Shown here piece by piece: positions 10,700 through 23,520 of a stretch of DNA of 64,000 nt. The DNA is from Welwitschia mirabilis (lineage: Eukaryota > Gnetophyta > Gnetopsida > Welwitschiales). Location: NCBI GenBank assembly GCA_051453625.1, contig JBOZIK010000001.1, positions 263,573,207-263,637,206 on the forward strand, given 5' to 3'. Position 1 is the stretch's first letter. Every line of letters begins with the position of its first letter. The notes beneath the pieces are model-generated. The model had not been told where the DNA came from. It made no database searches and saw only the letters and a list, made by a program, of their open reading frames with translations. The position numbers and the translations under genes were made by a program.

Positions 10700-13371
10700 G
10701 TAAGAGTGGATTTTTATGAACTACTTCTCCTTCTATAATCGATGTTATTATTAGGAGTCTTGTGATTTTTAAGTTTATGTTACTTGTTGGCATGATGTCA
10801 ATAATTTTCTTATGTTGTTGCATGAGATCTTACTTGAGAACTTATGTGTTCTAGAGTTTGTGATGGTTATTATCTTGAGATTAGTTTTATATTTGATTAG
10901 TTTAAAATTAAATAAGAAGCATTTACAAATATGTACATGATGTGTCTATTTACTCTTAGATGGTAGAATTATATGTGCAAGTTATCTTCTTCTTTTCAAG
11001 GTTACTTGAAGAATGTATGCATCTTGTAGATTCATGAAAATTAATAGATGACTTTTACTACCTTAATTTAATGCACTCATAGTTAACATTATAGTTATTT
11101 GCTATTTATTATATTAGTAACCTTAAGTGTAATTGTTGTATGAGTGGTTAACGTATTATTATAGTCTAAATTCCTTCCTTTCTATAAAAATTAAATTGAC
11201 TAAGATGTCTATATGTATCTCTTAGATGATTTACTTTAATCATACCTTAGTTAAACTATGGTTATCCATTATCTATTATAATCTTTTATAAAAGTGCAAC
11301 ATAGTGACCTAATTAACTAAGTTAAAACATAAAGTGATAGATAACACTTCATACTAAAATGGATATGTCATGTTGATAACAACCATTTAATAAAAATATT
11401 TTTCATGCTTGAAGATCAAAAATGAGGAAATTACACTCTCTTTATCTATCTCTATCTCTATCTATCTCCTTTTATTATTTTTATTCTAATGTTATTTTGT
11501 TTAATAGGATGTCTTATTCTTGAATGCATACGCTATAAGAATTGTTTAAAAAAATAAAATGATTAGGGTTTTATTATCTTCTTTTTGATGTTTATTTTAA
11601 AATCCTAGTTTTCTACAGTCGAACAATTTATTTTGTGTTACTTTGTTTTTACCTCTTTACATTTAGGGAATTGTTTTTAGAATAATGCATATTATACAAG
11701 ATATGGCTAACATTTATAATGTGTTCTATGATTAAATGAATAATACTATAGTTAGTAAAGAAGCCATATCATAGGAAAAGGACTATGAAGGATCTAATAA
11801 GAAAAAAATAAATTCTATAGAAGATAGAAAGAGTAACCTAGATTTTAGATCAAGTGATAAAAAATACAACATCATAAAGAAAAAGAATAAGGAGATTATC
11901 AAAGTTCTAGAATAAGATAATAAAGATGACATATCACTAAATAAAATTCCAATGTATAATCACACATGAAATTTCACTTGATGATCCACTCCTTGAAGTA
12001 CCTTTATAAAAAAGGAATTATATGAAAGAAAATGAGTGATCAATGAAGGTACATCTTGTAGTAATAAATGTAAAAAAAGTAAGGGCAATGGAAGAAGTAA
12101 ATAATGGGCCTTCAACTAGAAAATACAATGTTTTTCTACTAATTATTGCATACTTAAGAATGAGAAATAAGTTTCTTAATTTACAAAGATATAGGTGTGG
12201 ATGTTATTTTGATATTTTCATAATTTAAAATGTACTTATAACTAGTTTTAGTAATTATTAGAAATATTTATTTTCAAAAACATAACTAGAAAAATTCTCT
12301 TTAAAGAGGTATTATTTAGACATCTTTATTTCAAATTAAGACTTTGTTATGATTATAGTACTCAAGTGAAGAAATCCTAGAGTTTTTTAGAATGCCACTA
12401 CAAATTAAAAACTAGATCATTAAAAAATTTTGGAATATAAGTGAATTAAAATCTCATCATTTTTTATATCTTACTACAATGCTCTATTTTCCATGCTTTA
12501 TTTAATAAAAGGACTAAAATTCCTTTTTTGTTTTCATCATATATGTTTTAGATAATCATAGAAAGAAAGTAATTCAATTGGTGGATACTCATTAGAATTG
12601 AAATGGTTATAAGTATGAAGGAAATGATTTCCTCATCTTTGTACTCATTCCGTTAGGGGTGGCATGCAATACTTTTGGGATGAAGTGGAATTTTGAGATT
12701 AGACATAAAAAATCCTTCTTTACTTATATCTAATATTATAAAAACTTATTTTATCAAACTACAATTATATTTAAATGAAATAAGAGTGGATACACTAGAG
12801 AAACCAAAAGTAAGGGAAGAACAGATTGAGACATAAGAGATAAAGGGTATAAAATTGATCATATTATAATAATTGAAATTTAATTAAACTATTTATTTCC
12901 ACCTATGAATAAATATTTAAAAGATAAGTTCTTGATAAAATAGGACTAATTAAAATAGTTATGACTTTAATAAAAAGAAGAAAACCATTTATGTCCATTT
13001 AAACAAACATAAATTAGATTATTAACAACATGTTAAATGAGAAAACAAGTGCAAAAATATTCCAAAATGAAGAAAAAATGTTAGTAATATACTTTCATCA
13101 TTGATAAAAGAAAGACTAGAAAAAAAAATATTGTAGGTAAAGATTATATCTTCTATCGTTATGTTTTTCCTCTCTTTCTCTTTCTCTCTCTTTCTCTTTT
13201 TCTTTTTAGTATATAGTAACTAATATCCTCTCTGATAATTAAGTTATAAGATGATAAGCAATGAACCAAATATTTATTATACATGAAAGATATATTATTT
13301 TAGAAAAATCTTATTAAAAGTTAGTTATTGAAAAAAATAAAAAAATGTTTTATCCTTTGCTTTGATTTTGT

Positions 13372-13462
<91 letters not shown>

Positions 13463-14049
13463 ATGTGTGCTCAAATAAGGTTACTTATTTTGAAGAATTT
13501 ATCTATAAAATATTTGACCTTGCATGGAATACTCATTTTCAAAATAGTAAAAAACCAATTTATTAATGTGATAAAATATGGAATACAACTAAAGCATCAT
13601 TTATAATAAAAGAGGTTATGCAATTTAGCTAGAAAGAGAAATATGGATGAAATTGAAAGAGTATTTTACCATTAAACACAAGAACCAGTAAATGCATTCA
13701 AGAGACGATGTAATCATAAGTTAAGAATGAATATTTACTAAATGATTTAAAAGAAGAAAAACATTTAATGAAGTCAGTTTCTACTTTGATGTCATAAGTC
13801 CATCCCTCATAAGGTTTAAGAAATTTTATTAAATGATGATTAGATTAATATTATTATAAAGGCTTAAAAGATATGTTATTATCATTATACTACTATCTAA
13901 TTATTTTTTGAACATTTTTAAAAAGACTTTAACTATAAGTTTTTAAGTGATTAAAATCTTTCATATTAGTAATCTATTAGTAGAGTTTTATAATAATGTA
14001 AGCATTAAGATTATTTTAAAAGAATGAATGGAAAAGTAAATTATCCCTA
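10700..14049. other. Unassigned AT-rich DNA with microsatellites
   Basis: No protein family is recognisable in either strand. The interval includes a TATC-rich stretch at 11438-11468, a CT-rich run at 13166-13205 and the long CT/GT microsatellite at 13377-13468. The open frames at 12043-12228 and 13328-13606 are not convincing genes; the second is largely a translated CT run. Confidence 0.6.
13377..13468 (+). repeat. (CT)n-(GT)n compound microsatellite
   Basis: About 37 uninterrupted CT units end at 13450 and switch to GTGTGTGTGTGTATGTGTG. In a region where almost everything else is degraded, an uninterrupted run implies recent slippage growth. Confidence 0.97.
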
Positions 14050-14530
14050 TTAAGATTTACCTTAAATCTCCTACTTAAAGTAATTTAATTTATGAGATTA
14101 CTTAATTAATGGAATGCATTTCTATTAAATCCATGATTTCTACTTAAAATAATAGTTTACAAGAGTATTTGCAGTACTAAAGGAGGTAATTATTTCCATG
14201 TTTAAGTTATGTAACTACATCTATCATAAAATCTTAGTTCTTGGTTGAAGTCATAGCGTATAAAAGCATTCATGAAAATAAAGAAGTATATGGTTCCCTA
14301 TCTTTAATTAAGGGATCACATCTCTCCAAAATTGACATTTGTTGCTTGAATCTATAGCTTACAAGATCATTCATAGAAGTAAAGGAGGGAATGATTTCTT
14401 ATTTTTAATTAAGGAATTACATCTCTTCTAAACCCAAGTTTTCTACGTGAATTCATAGCTTATAAGATAATTTATAGAAGTAAAAGAGGTTATGATTTCC
14501 TATTTTATTATGAATACATTTTTAGTTAAT
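14050..14530 (+). repeat. 101-bp tandem repeat, about four copies
   Basis: The marker (C/T)ATAG(C/T)(T/G)TA recurs at 14151, 14252, 14353 and 14454, an exact 101-bp spacing. Each unit also carries AAAGGAGG-like purines, ATGATTTC and TTTAATTAAGG. Units differ at many bases, so the array is old. Confidence 0.85.
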
Positions 14531-15484
14531 ATTAGATTTTCTTCATATAACATAATTTGTTTAAGTATTTAAACTTTTATTAACCTCCACCTTTACCCTC
14601 TTATTTTAGCTTTCAAAATTTTAGAAACTTCTAAAAGTAGTACTAAAAGGATTTATTGGGTTTAATTGAGGTAATATTTTCATTACTTTATTTATTACAA
14701 AATTATCTTAAAAAGTAAACTATAATTTTTATGTCTACCTAAAAATGAATTAGATGTTTACTATACTTGCATGAAATAGAGTATACTAGTATATTAAATT
14801 CAAAACCCATTCCTTTAGAACTATGCACTCAATAATTAAAAAAGTTGAAACAAAACTGAATATATCATTTTTAAGGTGGTAATTACTACCAAAAAAATTA
14901 ATAAATAGATTTTTATATTAGAGAATCATTATGTTGCTAATGTTGCCATTTTTAATTATCTTAAAAACTAAAAAACAATAATATAAGCTAAAAGGATGAT
15001 ATTCAAATGTGATAAAAATCAATAAATAAAAGAGAAAAATTAGAAATGGAAGGTTAATTTTTACAACCTAAAAGCAAGCCCTATAGGTAAAGCTTAATTA
15101 AAAGAATAAATTATTAGCCTAAAACTAAGTCCTATAGGAAGGACTTTACAAGAAATAAATTTTAACCTATAAATAGTATATTAAAAATCTGTAACATATC
15201 TATGAGAAGAGAGATCATTATCATCATTTTTAAACCCCTTTTTATTCTTCTAATGAGCATTCTAGAAGTTTAAACACTTTTAAAAGCTATTTTAGAAGAG
15301 TTTTACATAGTTAAGAATGGCTAAATCAATGGCTACACCTATAAGAAAAATTAAGTAATATTAATTTTAATTACATTTACCTCTTTAATGTGCATTTTAA
15401 ATTTTCTAATTAAGTTGCAAGTTAAGAAAATGCTATAGGAAACAAAATAAAGAATGCTAGGAAAAAAGGATAAGTTTGAAATTA

Positions 15485-16010
15485 TATAGAGCAAAGTTTT
15501 AGAGGAGGAGGGATGGGGGAAGGAGGAGAGGAATTGAGAACTTTTGAAGAGAAATAGGGGTTTGAAAACTATGAAGGATGGGTTGAGAACTTTGGGAAAG
15601 AGGCTGGGGAAACGTAGGATTAGTTGAGAACTTTGGGGAGGAAAGGGTATAGAGAACCTTAAGGGTGTGAAAACTTTAGGATGGGGGAATGATTGATAAC
15701 CTTTTTTTGGAAGGGAATAAAGGTGATATTAATAACTTTGGGATGAAGGGAGGAAAGGAGAATGAGTTGTTGAGGAATTTAAGAGGAAGAAGTGGAGATG
15801 AAATTAGGTTAAAACCTTGAGGTGAGAGCTTTATGTGGGAATAGGTATTTGGTTTGGTGGGAAGGAGAGGAGGGGAGATGTTTAAAAAACTTAAGATGGT
15901 AGAGAAATTCTTAAGTGAAGGGGTGTTGAGAAATTTTGGTTAGGGGGTAAAGGATTTTAGTGGGGAAGAGGGGCATGTTGAGTGAGAAATTGAAGGGAGT
16001 TAAAAACTTT
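15485..16010 (+). repeat. Purine-rich degenerate minisatellite
   Basis: More than 500 bases of strongly G+A-biased plus strand. The phrase GTTGAGAACTTTGGG or close variants (TTGAGAACTTTT, GTTGAGAACTTTGG, TGAAAACTTTAGGATGGGG) recurs every 35-55 bases with AGGGGA or GGAGGA runs between. No stable reading frame passes through it. Confidence 0.7.
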
Positions 16011-18105
16011 AATGGCATTAAGAATTTAGAGGAAAAATTATAAAATAATATCAAGTGACTTAAAAATTTTAGTATTATGAACTAGATTAAGCATCATAAA
16101 ATAACAAAAATAGATCAAAATAAAATACAAAAAGATAATAAAAGTGTAGATTCTAAGGTTTAAGACCTTCTTCTTGAGATACAAATTCAAAAAAGCTCAA
16201 GAAATTCTTAAGAATAAAAGGGACAAGGTCTTTAAGGTTCATCATATTTATGAAGCGAGTTAATGAGGTGTTACTTTTACAAGAAATTACTTTTCTTTTT
16301 CTAAACCTCCTTCTTATACTTGTCCTTTTAAGAAAACTAATAATAATAAAATCTATTTTAAATGTAAAATAATAAATTACTTTAAATAAATACTTAAATC
16401 TTTATAAACTTTAAAATGAATAATCTCTCCTATAAATTAACCATCCATATTACTTATTAACCTTATAGTTTTTTTTCATGATTGATTTGTTAAAAATATA
16501 ATTCTTCCTTGGAGAGTGTAGGCATGACATTTGAATTTCAATTTATGGTATAAACTTATGTGAACTACTTCATTAGAAAATGTGATCATAGTGGATGCAA
16601 AGATAAATCCAATCACACATCACAAAGAAACACAAGTTTAGAAAGAGAAGTAAAGGAATTACAATCATAACTTAACATTTAAAAAAAACTAGTAACTAAA
16701 ATATTATAAAATACTATCAATTTTTTGTTAAAAAAGAAGAGGTAAAATAAAAATTAGATCAATAAGCCATAGATTCACATAAGCTTGAAAATTTAAAACG
16801 TTGAATTTCTCTAATGAAGGAAAAATGTCATATGAAAGATAAAATCATTATAGGGATTGATTGTTTCTTACATAAATAAATCTATATGATATTTTTAAGC
16901 ATTACATTAAGATATTGTATAATCAAGAATCTTGATTCAAATGTTTAATATGCATAAGCATATATATTTATTATAAGCATAATTTTATTCATAAGTTTTA
17001 AAACTGACATATAATTTGTTATTGTTTTTCTATAGGATTCTTTACAAATTTTGTTGATGTAATATTATTATATGATAATTCCATTTATACATGGCTAAAA
17101 TATAAAAATGAAAAAAAAAAATTTCTTATTAGGATCCTAAGTTTATCTAGGATGAAGTCATAAAGAGTTGGAACCTTTTTTTTATTTAGTGTCCATATAA
17201 TCATGATAAAATATTTTAGAACATTATTTATGATTGTTAACTAATAGACATAACTTATGTATAAAACAACGCCTTCCTTTTTTTTTCTTTTTTTAGGATT
17301 TTTTAATGGCCTATACATTTTTTTACTAAATGACAATTATAATCATCTAATTTTATCATTTATCTTTTTTTTTGATATTGTAGTTAACTAGTGAATTAAA
17401 TATAGAAATATATTCTAGCTTTATGGTGATACTCTCTTTATTTTAAATGGATACTACAATTTAAATATGGTTATTTTGAATTCTTGATCAATAATAACAT
17501 TAGATAAATTGTATTCTTCTTATTTAACTACATTTTAAGGAATACCTATATCATCTATACTAATCTAATAGTTTTTAAAATTTGATTTAACTTGTTTAAT
17601 TCTTTTATTTGTTACAATGGATAATAATCTTTATTTTATCCTTCTAAATTTGTTAAACTTAAAGATTTAGGATTTCAATTTTGTATTGAATGATAAGATT
17701 CTATGTCCCTAAATTTTTTAAGAATAATGGTTTCATCTTATATTAAATTGTAGTTTTTATCATTATAAAAATTTAATTGTATTAAAATGTTAGAATTGTT
17801 ATTAGATAAATGTGATGATGTGGAAATAGTTTTAGCTAATGAAATTTAGGAAACTAAAGGTTCTTTTTATAATATAATTTTTAGAATGTGAGCATTTTAA
17901 TTAATTAATTTGGTTCTTTAATGTATTATGAATATAACAACACTAGTATTAATTATCCAAGGACTTCTTAATAAAATCTTAAAAGATGATGAATAATTAA
18001 TAATCTAAAAAATATATACTTAACTAAGGTATTAATTATAAGATCAAGAGAAATAGTATCTATAATCTAAACATCCTTGTCATTAAAACTTTTAATCAAA
18101 GTGAT
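16011..18105. other. Unassigned AT-rich DNA
   Basis: This lies where the RT of the minus-strand Tat-like remnant (18.1-19.6 kb) should follow, but I find no catalytic box or RNase H block in either strand. It is either too decayed to read or unrelated. Confidence 0.5.
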
Positions 18106-18109
18106 TTTT

Positions 18110-18195
18110 ATTCTATCAACTCTATTAAATATTTTTTTAAGACACTTCTTTGTAACCACTTCAATTTTAGCTCCCATATCAAGAATGACTTTTTT
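18110..18195 (-). pseudogene. Aspartic protease active-site remnant
   Basis: The minus strand reads VILDMGAKIEVV, which fits the V-(L/I)-(V/I)-D-(T/S)-G-A active-site block of retroviral-type proteases with the Thr/Ser replaced by Met. It lies about 570 bases downstream of the gag finger, as expected. Confidence 0.6.
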
Positions 18196-18395
18196 TTATG
18201 TTAAAAATTATTAATTTAAACATTTATGTAAATAGGATTTCTATATACTGTTTATTTGAGAACATTTTTAATTTTAGAAGTTTTAAATATAATATCATTA
18301 TCATTATTTTTATGTAAATAGTTCTCTATTTGAGATACTTAATAAGGAATGTTTTCTTGAATTAGCTTCTTCTAGGATCTAAAAAAATGATTTTA

Positions 18396-18465
18396 TATAA
18401 TTTGAAGAAAAATGCTTTTGTATAATTTGAAGAAAAATGCTTTTGTATAATTTGAAGATATTTTT
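18396..18465 (+). repeat. 25-bp tandem repeat
   Basis: The 25-base unit starting TATAATTTGAAGAAAAATGC occurs twice identically at 18396 and 18421, and a third partial copy starts at 18446. Identity in old surroundings suggests recent duplication. Confidence 0.95.
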
Positions 18466-18762
18466 ATTAGTGAGTATAAGTGTATTTTTTCCTAGACTTT
18501 TGATCAATTATCTCTCTATTGGCTAAAGGAAAAGATTATTTTCTATGTTTTTGTAATGATTTTATGGTGTAATAGTGTAAATTATACATTCTTTTGATTT
18601 AGAATTGTAACATTTGTTAATTACAATGTTCTACGATTGATTTCTTCATGGTAAAGAATTATTAAAAATCTCTAAAAATGTATTTAGATTTAAATTTATT
18701 GAATTTTTATCAATTTTTCTTTTTTACTTGATAAAATCTTTGATGATGTGTTTTAACTTCAT

Positions 18763-18804
18763 GCATTTCTTAGTGTCATAACCCTTAACTCTATAGTATG
18801 CACA
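18763..18804 (-). pseudogene. Gag zinc-finger block, Tat type
   Basis: The minus strand reads CAYYRVKGYDTKKC followed by MKLKHIIKDFIK. In Tat-type elements this block has the form C-x2-H-R-x3-GH-D/T-T-x2-C followed by an amphipathic LK-x-x-I-E-x-LI helix. Both His positions are Tyr here (C-to-T changes); the outer Cys residues remain. Confidence 0.72.
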
Positions 18805-19299
18805 ATACTCATTCCCTTTGTACCATAAAGGCTTTGGAAAATTTGGGCTATACTATTTTCTTTTTTAGGAAATTCAATTATTGCTTTTAATAGTAAATAC
18901 TTAAATATCTTAATTAAGGATTTTTAAATACTAGATTCTTTTTTAGATACATTTTTATTTTTTTGAATATTAGGTTCTTTTTTATTTATTAAACCCCTAG
19001 TTCAATGTTTACATGTTCTTACTGGTTCTTTTATTCTAGTGCTAAAAGATTTATTTTTTAATAGTATATATGATAACTATAATTAGATGTACATTATTTA
19101 AGCCTTTTAGTTTTAGTAAAATTTTAATTTTCCTTGATGTTCTCATCTGTTGTAAAGAGAATAAGACATGATTATGAGTAGCCTTTTGTTTTTAATATCT
19201 AATAATATTTTGATCTTTATTTATTAAGAACTTTTTTTAATTTGGTTAAACATTCAATATAGAATTTTTTTAATGTGTTAACATTTTAATAATCCCTTT

Positions 19300-19590
19300 T
19301 CATGTTCTACTATTTTGATTCATTCTACCAATTCAACTATTGGATCAGAAGATTCAAATATTTTCATGTATAAATTATTTAAAATTACTATAATGCAAGA
19401 TCTTAAAAATAGACCTATCATATCTCTGTCAACGATGTTATATTCTTATTGCAAGATGGTTATTTTTCATCTTTGTATGTAAGCTATTATAGATTTCTTC
19501 TATTTTATTATAAACTTATCAAGATTTTCAATGAAATATTATGTGTAATTTTAATTACATATTGCTTCATGAATATTTTAGACATCTTTT
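19300..19590 (-). pseudogene. Retrotransposon gag domain remnant
   Basis: The minus strand reads FIENLDKFIIK, then DRDMIGLFLRSC and VILNNLYMKIFESSDPIVEL. This follows the pattern of the plant gypsy gag (PF03732-type) C-terminal half: a short helix ending before an R-W block, then (E/D)-K-D-x-I-x-(M/L)-F-(L/V)-R-S-C, then a loop ending in a (D/S)F-x-x-L-V-E block. Stops and shifts interrupt it. It would form the capsid shell. Confidence 0.65.
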
Positions 19591-19600
19591 TGTGATTTCT

Positions 19601-21640
19601 AATCGAATGAATGAAATGATAATGGTACCACTGAAGGGCATATTTACAAAGAGATATTCCTTGAAAAAGAAAAAATGAATAAAAGAAAAAATAAAGGAAA
19701 AAACTAGCTCTATCAAAATTTATAGAGTAAAGGCTATATGTATACTTAACATTTGTAATATGGATTTCTATATTCTTAACCCCTATAAATTTTTAAAATT
19801 TAGGGATGTTATAAGGAAGTAAGCATCATGATTTAATAGAAGGATAAATAGGTACATCCACTACATCAAGATGAATGTAAGAAGATATATGAAAAATAGA
19901 TTTTTAAATGTCTACACCATTCCAAACAACTCCTCTAAGTTAACAATTATCATATTAGAAATATGCTCTTTTTATTTCCCCTCCTTATACTAATCTTTTT
20001 GTCTTCACAGTTCCTCTCTAGTCCTAGAACTTGGATTCTTAGCATTTAAAAATTTTTTTAGAGCTATAGAATATTTCTAAAAGTATTTTATCATTTATTA
20101 TAAAGCTACATCTTCATCATTAGACTCCAAATCATTTTAACTATCGTTAATATGCATATTTTTCATTCATTGATAGTTACATCTTCATGAGAAGTAAATG
20201 GGAAATATACATGTAAAGATGCTTGGATAGGTATTCTATTGTTTTGATTTGCTAACTTAAGAATAATGTTTAAAACTATTCATTAGATTTAAATCTTTTC
20301 TTCCTTTTTATACGTTTTCTTTAATTTACATAATAGCATCATATAAGTTTTTAAAAGAATCAAAGAACAACATATACATATGTTGTTCATGTTCTTTTCC
20401 TTAACAATGGACACTCTTGTTATGTCCTACTAGGTGTGCTAAAAACTATTGAAAACAGAAAAGATTTCTACTATGCCATTATAGTATTTTATAATAATAT
20501 TTATTGTTATGTTGAATAGAAATAAATTTTATAAAAAATAAAAACTCGTGTATTTTTAAAGAAAAAGCCAATCAAAAATTTAAATAACTCCATGTACAAT
20601 TTCTCATAAATGAGAATGACTAATTTCTATTAAAAATGTATAAAACATTAATTTTTTATTAAGGGCTTTTATTTTTCAAATCAATCAACATCAATAACTT
20701 ACTCTCTCTTTTGTTGTGCTTAATAAAGGTTCAAGGAAGTTATAGATGTTCTGATTCTACATGTTTAAAACTAACATTTGACATGTCTTGGATAGTTATG
20801 GTCAAAAGAAGATGAACTTTCAATTTTGAACTTCTTTGGGTTGAATTTTCTTGGATTAGATTTCTATTAGCTTTGGAAAAGATGAACTTAGGAATTTGAC
20901 TTTTCTTTCATACATTATTAACAACATTTAAAATTTTTACTAAACTTCCATCATTTTAATTTTTGTTCTTTGAATGAATACATGATTTTAGATTTTGTTT
21001 ATTTCTTATTTAATTCTTAATATCATTTCCTCCATCATCCTTACCTAGGTATAATACATATAAATCCATAAGACATAAAGGATACTTTCTTCCTCTCATA
21101 TCAGACTCTTACTCCCAAAAGATTTTTTATTTATGAATTAAAAACCATAGGATTCTTTAATTATTTCTTTAATGACATTCTAGTCATAGGAATAGATTAG
21201 TAAAGGTATCATGAAATCCCTTTAAAATCTATTTTACTGCCATATTATGTAGTTTTAGTATTTCAAATTATTAAATTAGGATTGAACTTTACATTTTAAT
21301 AAGGAATACTAGAAATTAAAGAATAAGGAATTTAATAACACATAAATTAGATAGAAATGAAGTATCACTTTATTAAAATAGCAATAATTTATCTTATATG
21401 CCTTATTCTATCTTACGACTAGTGGTTAAATGTAGAGAAATAAACTAAAACATTAGTCCACCTCTTAGGACCCTTAGGGATCAACCAAGATTGTCATTTA
21501 TTACATCCACTTAGTCTATCCACCCCTACCTAATGTAATAGGATTAAGAATTAGGACAAGGGAATACAATATGATAATTTAAGCCTGAAGTTAGGCCAAG
21601 AAATTCCTATTCCAAAGATAATAAGACTAAATATTTTCAA
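19601..21640. other. Unassigned AT-rich DNA
   Basis: No reliable domain. It would contain the 5' part of the Tat-like remnant if that element were complete. A GHNK-containing minus-strand phrase near 20.42 kb vaguely resembles a knuckle but lacks the paired Cys residues. Confidence 0.5.
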
Positions 21641-21649
21641 AGAAAGGGA

Positions 21650-21691
21650 TGTTATAAATGTGGAGATACCCTCTATGCTAAAAATTTCCTT
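21650..21691 (+). pseudogene. Gag zinc knuckle, Tekay-like deletion derivative
   Basis: The plus strand reads CYKCGDTLYAKNF, matching C-x2-C-x4-H-x4-C with the His now Tyr and the last Cys lost. Only about 250 bases separate it from the pol C-terminal end at 21939, where a complete element would have several kilobases of protease, RT, RNase H and integrase. The pol region has therefore been deleted or was never present. Confidence 0.65.
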
Positions 21692-22439
21692 AGTAAAAGG
21701 AATCTAATAGACATAAGGAGGATTTATACATTAACCCCAATTAAAGGGACCTAATATCTACAATACAAGATGAATCAGGTATTAAAAATTCCTTATTGTA
21801 AAATATTAAGTTAAGCATTAAGCTGTCAAATATTTTATTATCAGAACAGGACTTAGATAGGAGTAGTTTCCAATTCTTTAGTGATTACAAATAATGATTA
21901 TAGAAAGAATGACTCTTATAATATAAGTTACAAATTTTAGTTTCGAGGACGAAACCTCTTAAAGAGGTGGAGAAATCTCACGCCACAAATTTTAAGACTT
22001 CAGATTAAATATTTTAAAGCTAATAATTCATATTTTTTTAATTTCTAATAGTATTATTTGTGCTTTGGCTTATGCATTACCAAGTTTATAAAATGTCAAT
22101 GAGTTCTGGATATGAATTTGAAATTATTTTGAATAGAGATGTTTAATATGTAAAGTTATTATTTTTATCAAAACTACTATCATGTTATAAATGTTTTACT
22201 TACTGCTAATGTCTTATTATTGTTAATTATGTTAGCTTAATTGTTATTTATTATTTTCCCTACTATCCTGGCAAGGTAACGGAAATCCCCACCATATAAT
22301 CGCCCTTATTCACGATATTTGGTATTTATATGCAAGGAATCTCTGCCAGCTTTCATTTATCTTCATGTGCAAGGAATCTCTGCTAACTTTCATTTGTTCT
22401 CATATGTTTGTGACTCTTTATATTTTACCAAACCTTAAT

Positions 22440-22448
22440 TATAAATAG
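22440..22448 (+). promoter_or_regulatory. TATA box in Tekay-like LTR
   Basis: TATAAATAG, 465 bases into the LTR. The same motif with the same context (CCTTA-TATAAATAGGACC) occurs on the minus strand at 52639-52647 in copy T3, supporting it as the element promoter. Confidence 0.65.
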
Positions 22449-23454
22449 GACCCTTCTCCTACTTTTCCCTTAATTTCATTTTTGGACAACCATTTGCTAT
22501 TGAGTCTTGGAGCCTAGGAAATCTTTGGCACCTTGCAACTGTCTTAAGATCTTGAGTTCTTCTCAAAAATTAGTATGGTTCTATGGTTTTCATTAATCTC
22601 TTGTATGGTTTCATGGTCCTTCATATTCATTTCTGTATGGTTTCTATGGTTTTTTTGACATATTTTTGGTTCATGCAAATCTGTTTATCTCTTATATGTC
22701 ATAAATGACTCCTATTAGCCATAGGAATAATCTAGTAGATAATGGGTGGTTCACACCCTCTAATGGGGCATATTATTCATACTGTTTATAATGTTCATAC
22801 TATTAATCATGATATCTGGATATTTTACCTCAACTTTTGTGTTGATTTGAGGTTTCGTTCAATTGATACTTTGTGGATTCCTTCCTATTCTCAAAACCCT
22901 TATCTTAAACCTTGCCATGAACCATACTGGGAACTATGGAGGTACAGTTCTCATGCCATGCTTGCATGTGTAAGATCTAGCATGAGGATGACCTTTGGAT
23001 GAGTCATATGTTATTGTTGGATGAAGAGTTATTTCCATACTTAATGCTTAAATTCATGTATTTGATAAAGGATTCTCATAAGCAAAAGTAAGGAAAGAGG
23101 AGAAGAAGGATCCTATTTAGATGGTAATATGAAGATTAAATTGTAGAATTTCATTTTGGAGCTTGTTGCTTATATTGAGCAATACAAGATAAAACCCCTA
23201 AATAGGCTTTTATTTTTAAAAAAAGACAAATAGCCTAAGGTATATTAAAAACATTTAGGGGCAAATGACACTTATAATAAAACTTTATTAAAGGGATTTA
23301 GATATGTTTAAAAAGATACTTTTTATTTAAATCCTTCGATTTTGAAGTAAAGGCACACCATTACTATGTTAAAAGATTTAATTAATATGGCATTAACTAT
23401 TTTCTTTAAAGGTAAGCGTTATTAAATTTTTTAATAAAAAATGGGTGTAATGGC

Positions 23455-23520
23455 CTAAACTCGAACCTTGACCACCTACTCGCTTCTCTCTCTTCTAACC
23501 ATTATGCCATCAAGTTGATT
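23455..23520 (-). repeat. tRNA-like cassette inside Tekay-like LTR
   Basis: The minus strand reads TGGCATAATGGTTAGAAGAG, an internal pol III A-box-like block, then about 30 bases later CAAGGTTCGAGTTTAG, a B-box-like block. It has no complete cloverleaf. A homologous cassette in the same relative orientation occurs in copy T3 at 51370-51432, so it is part of the LTR family rather than a chance SINE insertion here. Confidence 0.6.

Larger units (their letters stand above)
18110..19600 (-). mobile_element. Tat-like gypsy gag-protease remnant
   Basis: On the minus strand, high to low, there is a gag domain (19.58-19.30 kb), a zinc-finger-like block (18.80-18.76 kb) and a protease active-site block (18.19-18.11 kb), in the normal gag-PR order. 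The CxxHxxxGHDTxxC style of finger is typical of Tat/Ogre-type gypsy gag. RT and integrase were not found. No LTRs were identified. Confidence 0.7.

Noticed and set aside
12043-12228. 61-codon plus-strand open frame as a gene
   Set aside because: No motif, no homologous feel, no neighbouring coding signal; expected by chance in AT-rich DNA.
13328-13606. 92-codon open frame with a Leu-Ser repeat
   Set aside because: Most of it is the translated CT microsatellite.
20380-20440. Minus-strand GHNK phrase as a zinc knuckle
   Set aside because: The paired Cys residues are missing and it is on the wrong side of the gag domain at 19.3-19.6 kb.
22742-23002. 86-codon plus-strand open frame as a protein
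   Set aside because: It lies wholly inside the Tekay-like LTR, and the corresponding minus-strand copy at 51.9-52.2 kb does not keep the frame.
23455-23520. Functional tRNA gene
   Set aside because: Has A- and B-box-like blocks but no acceptor-stem pairing or clear anticodon arm.
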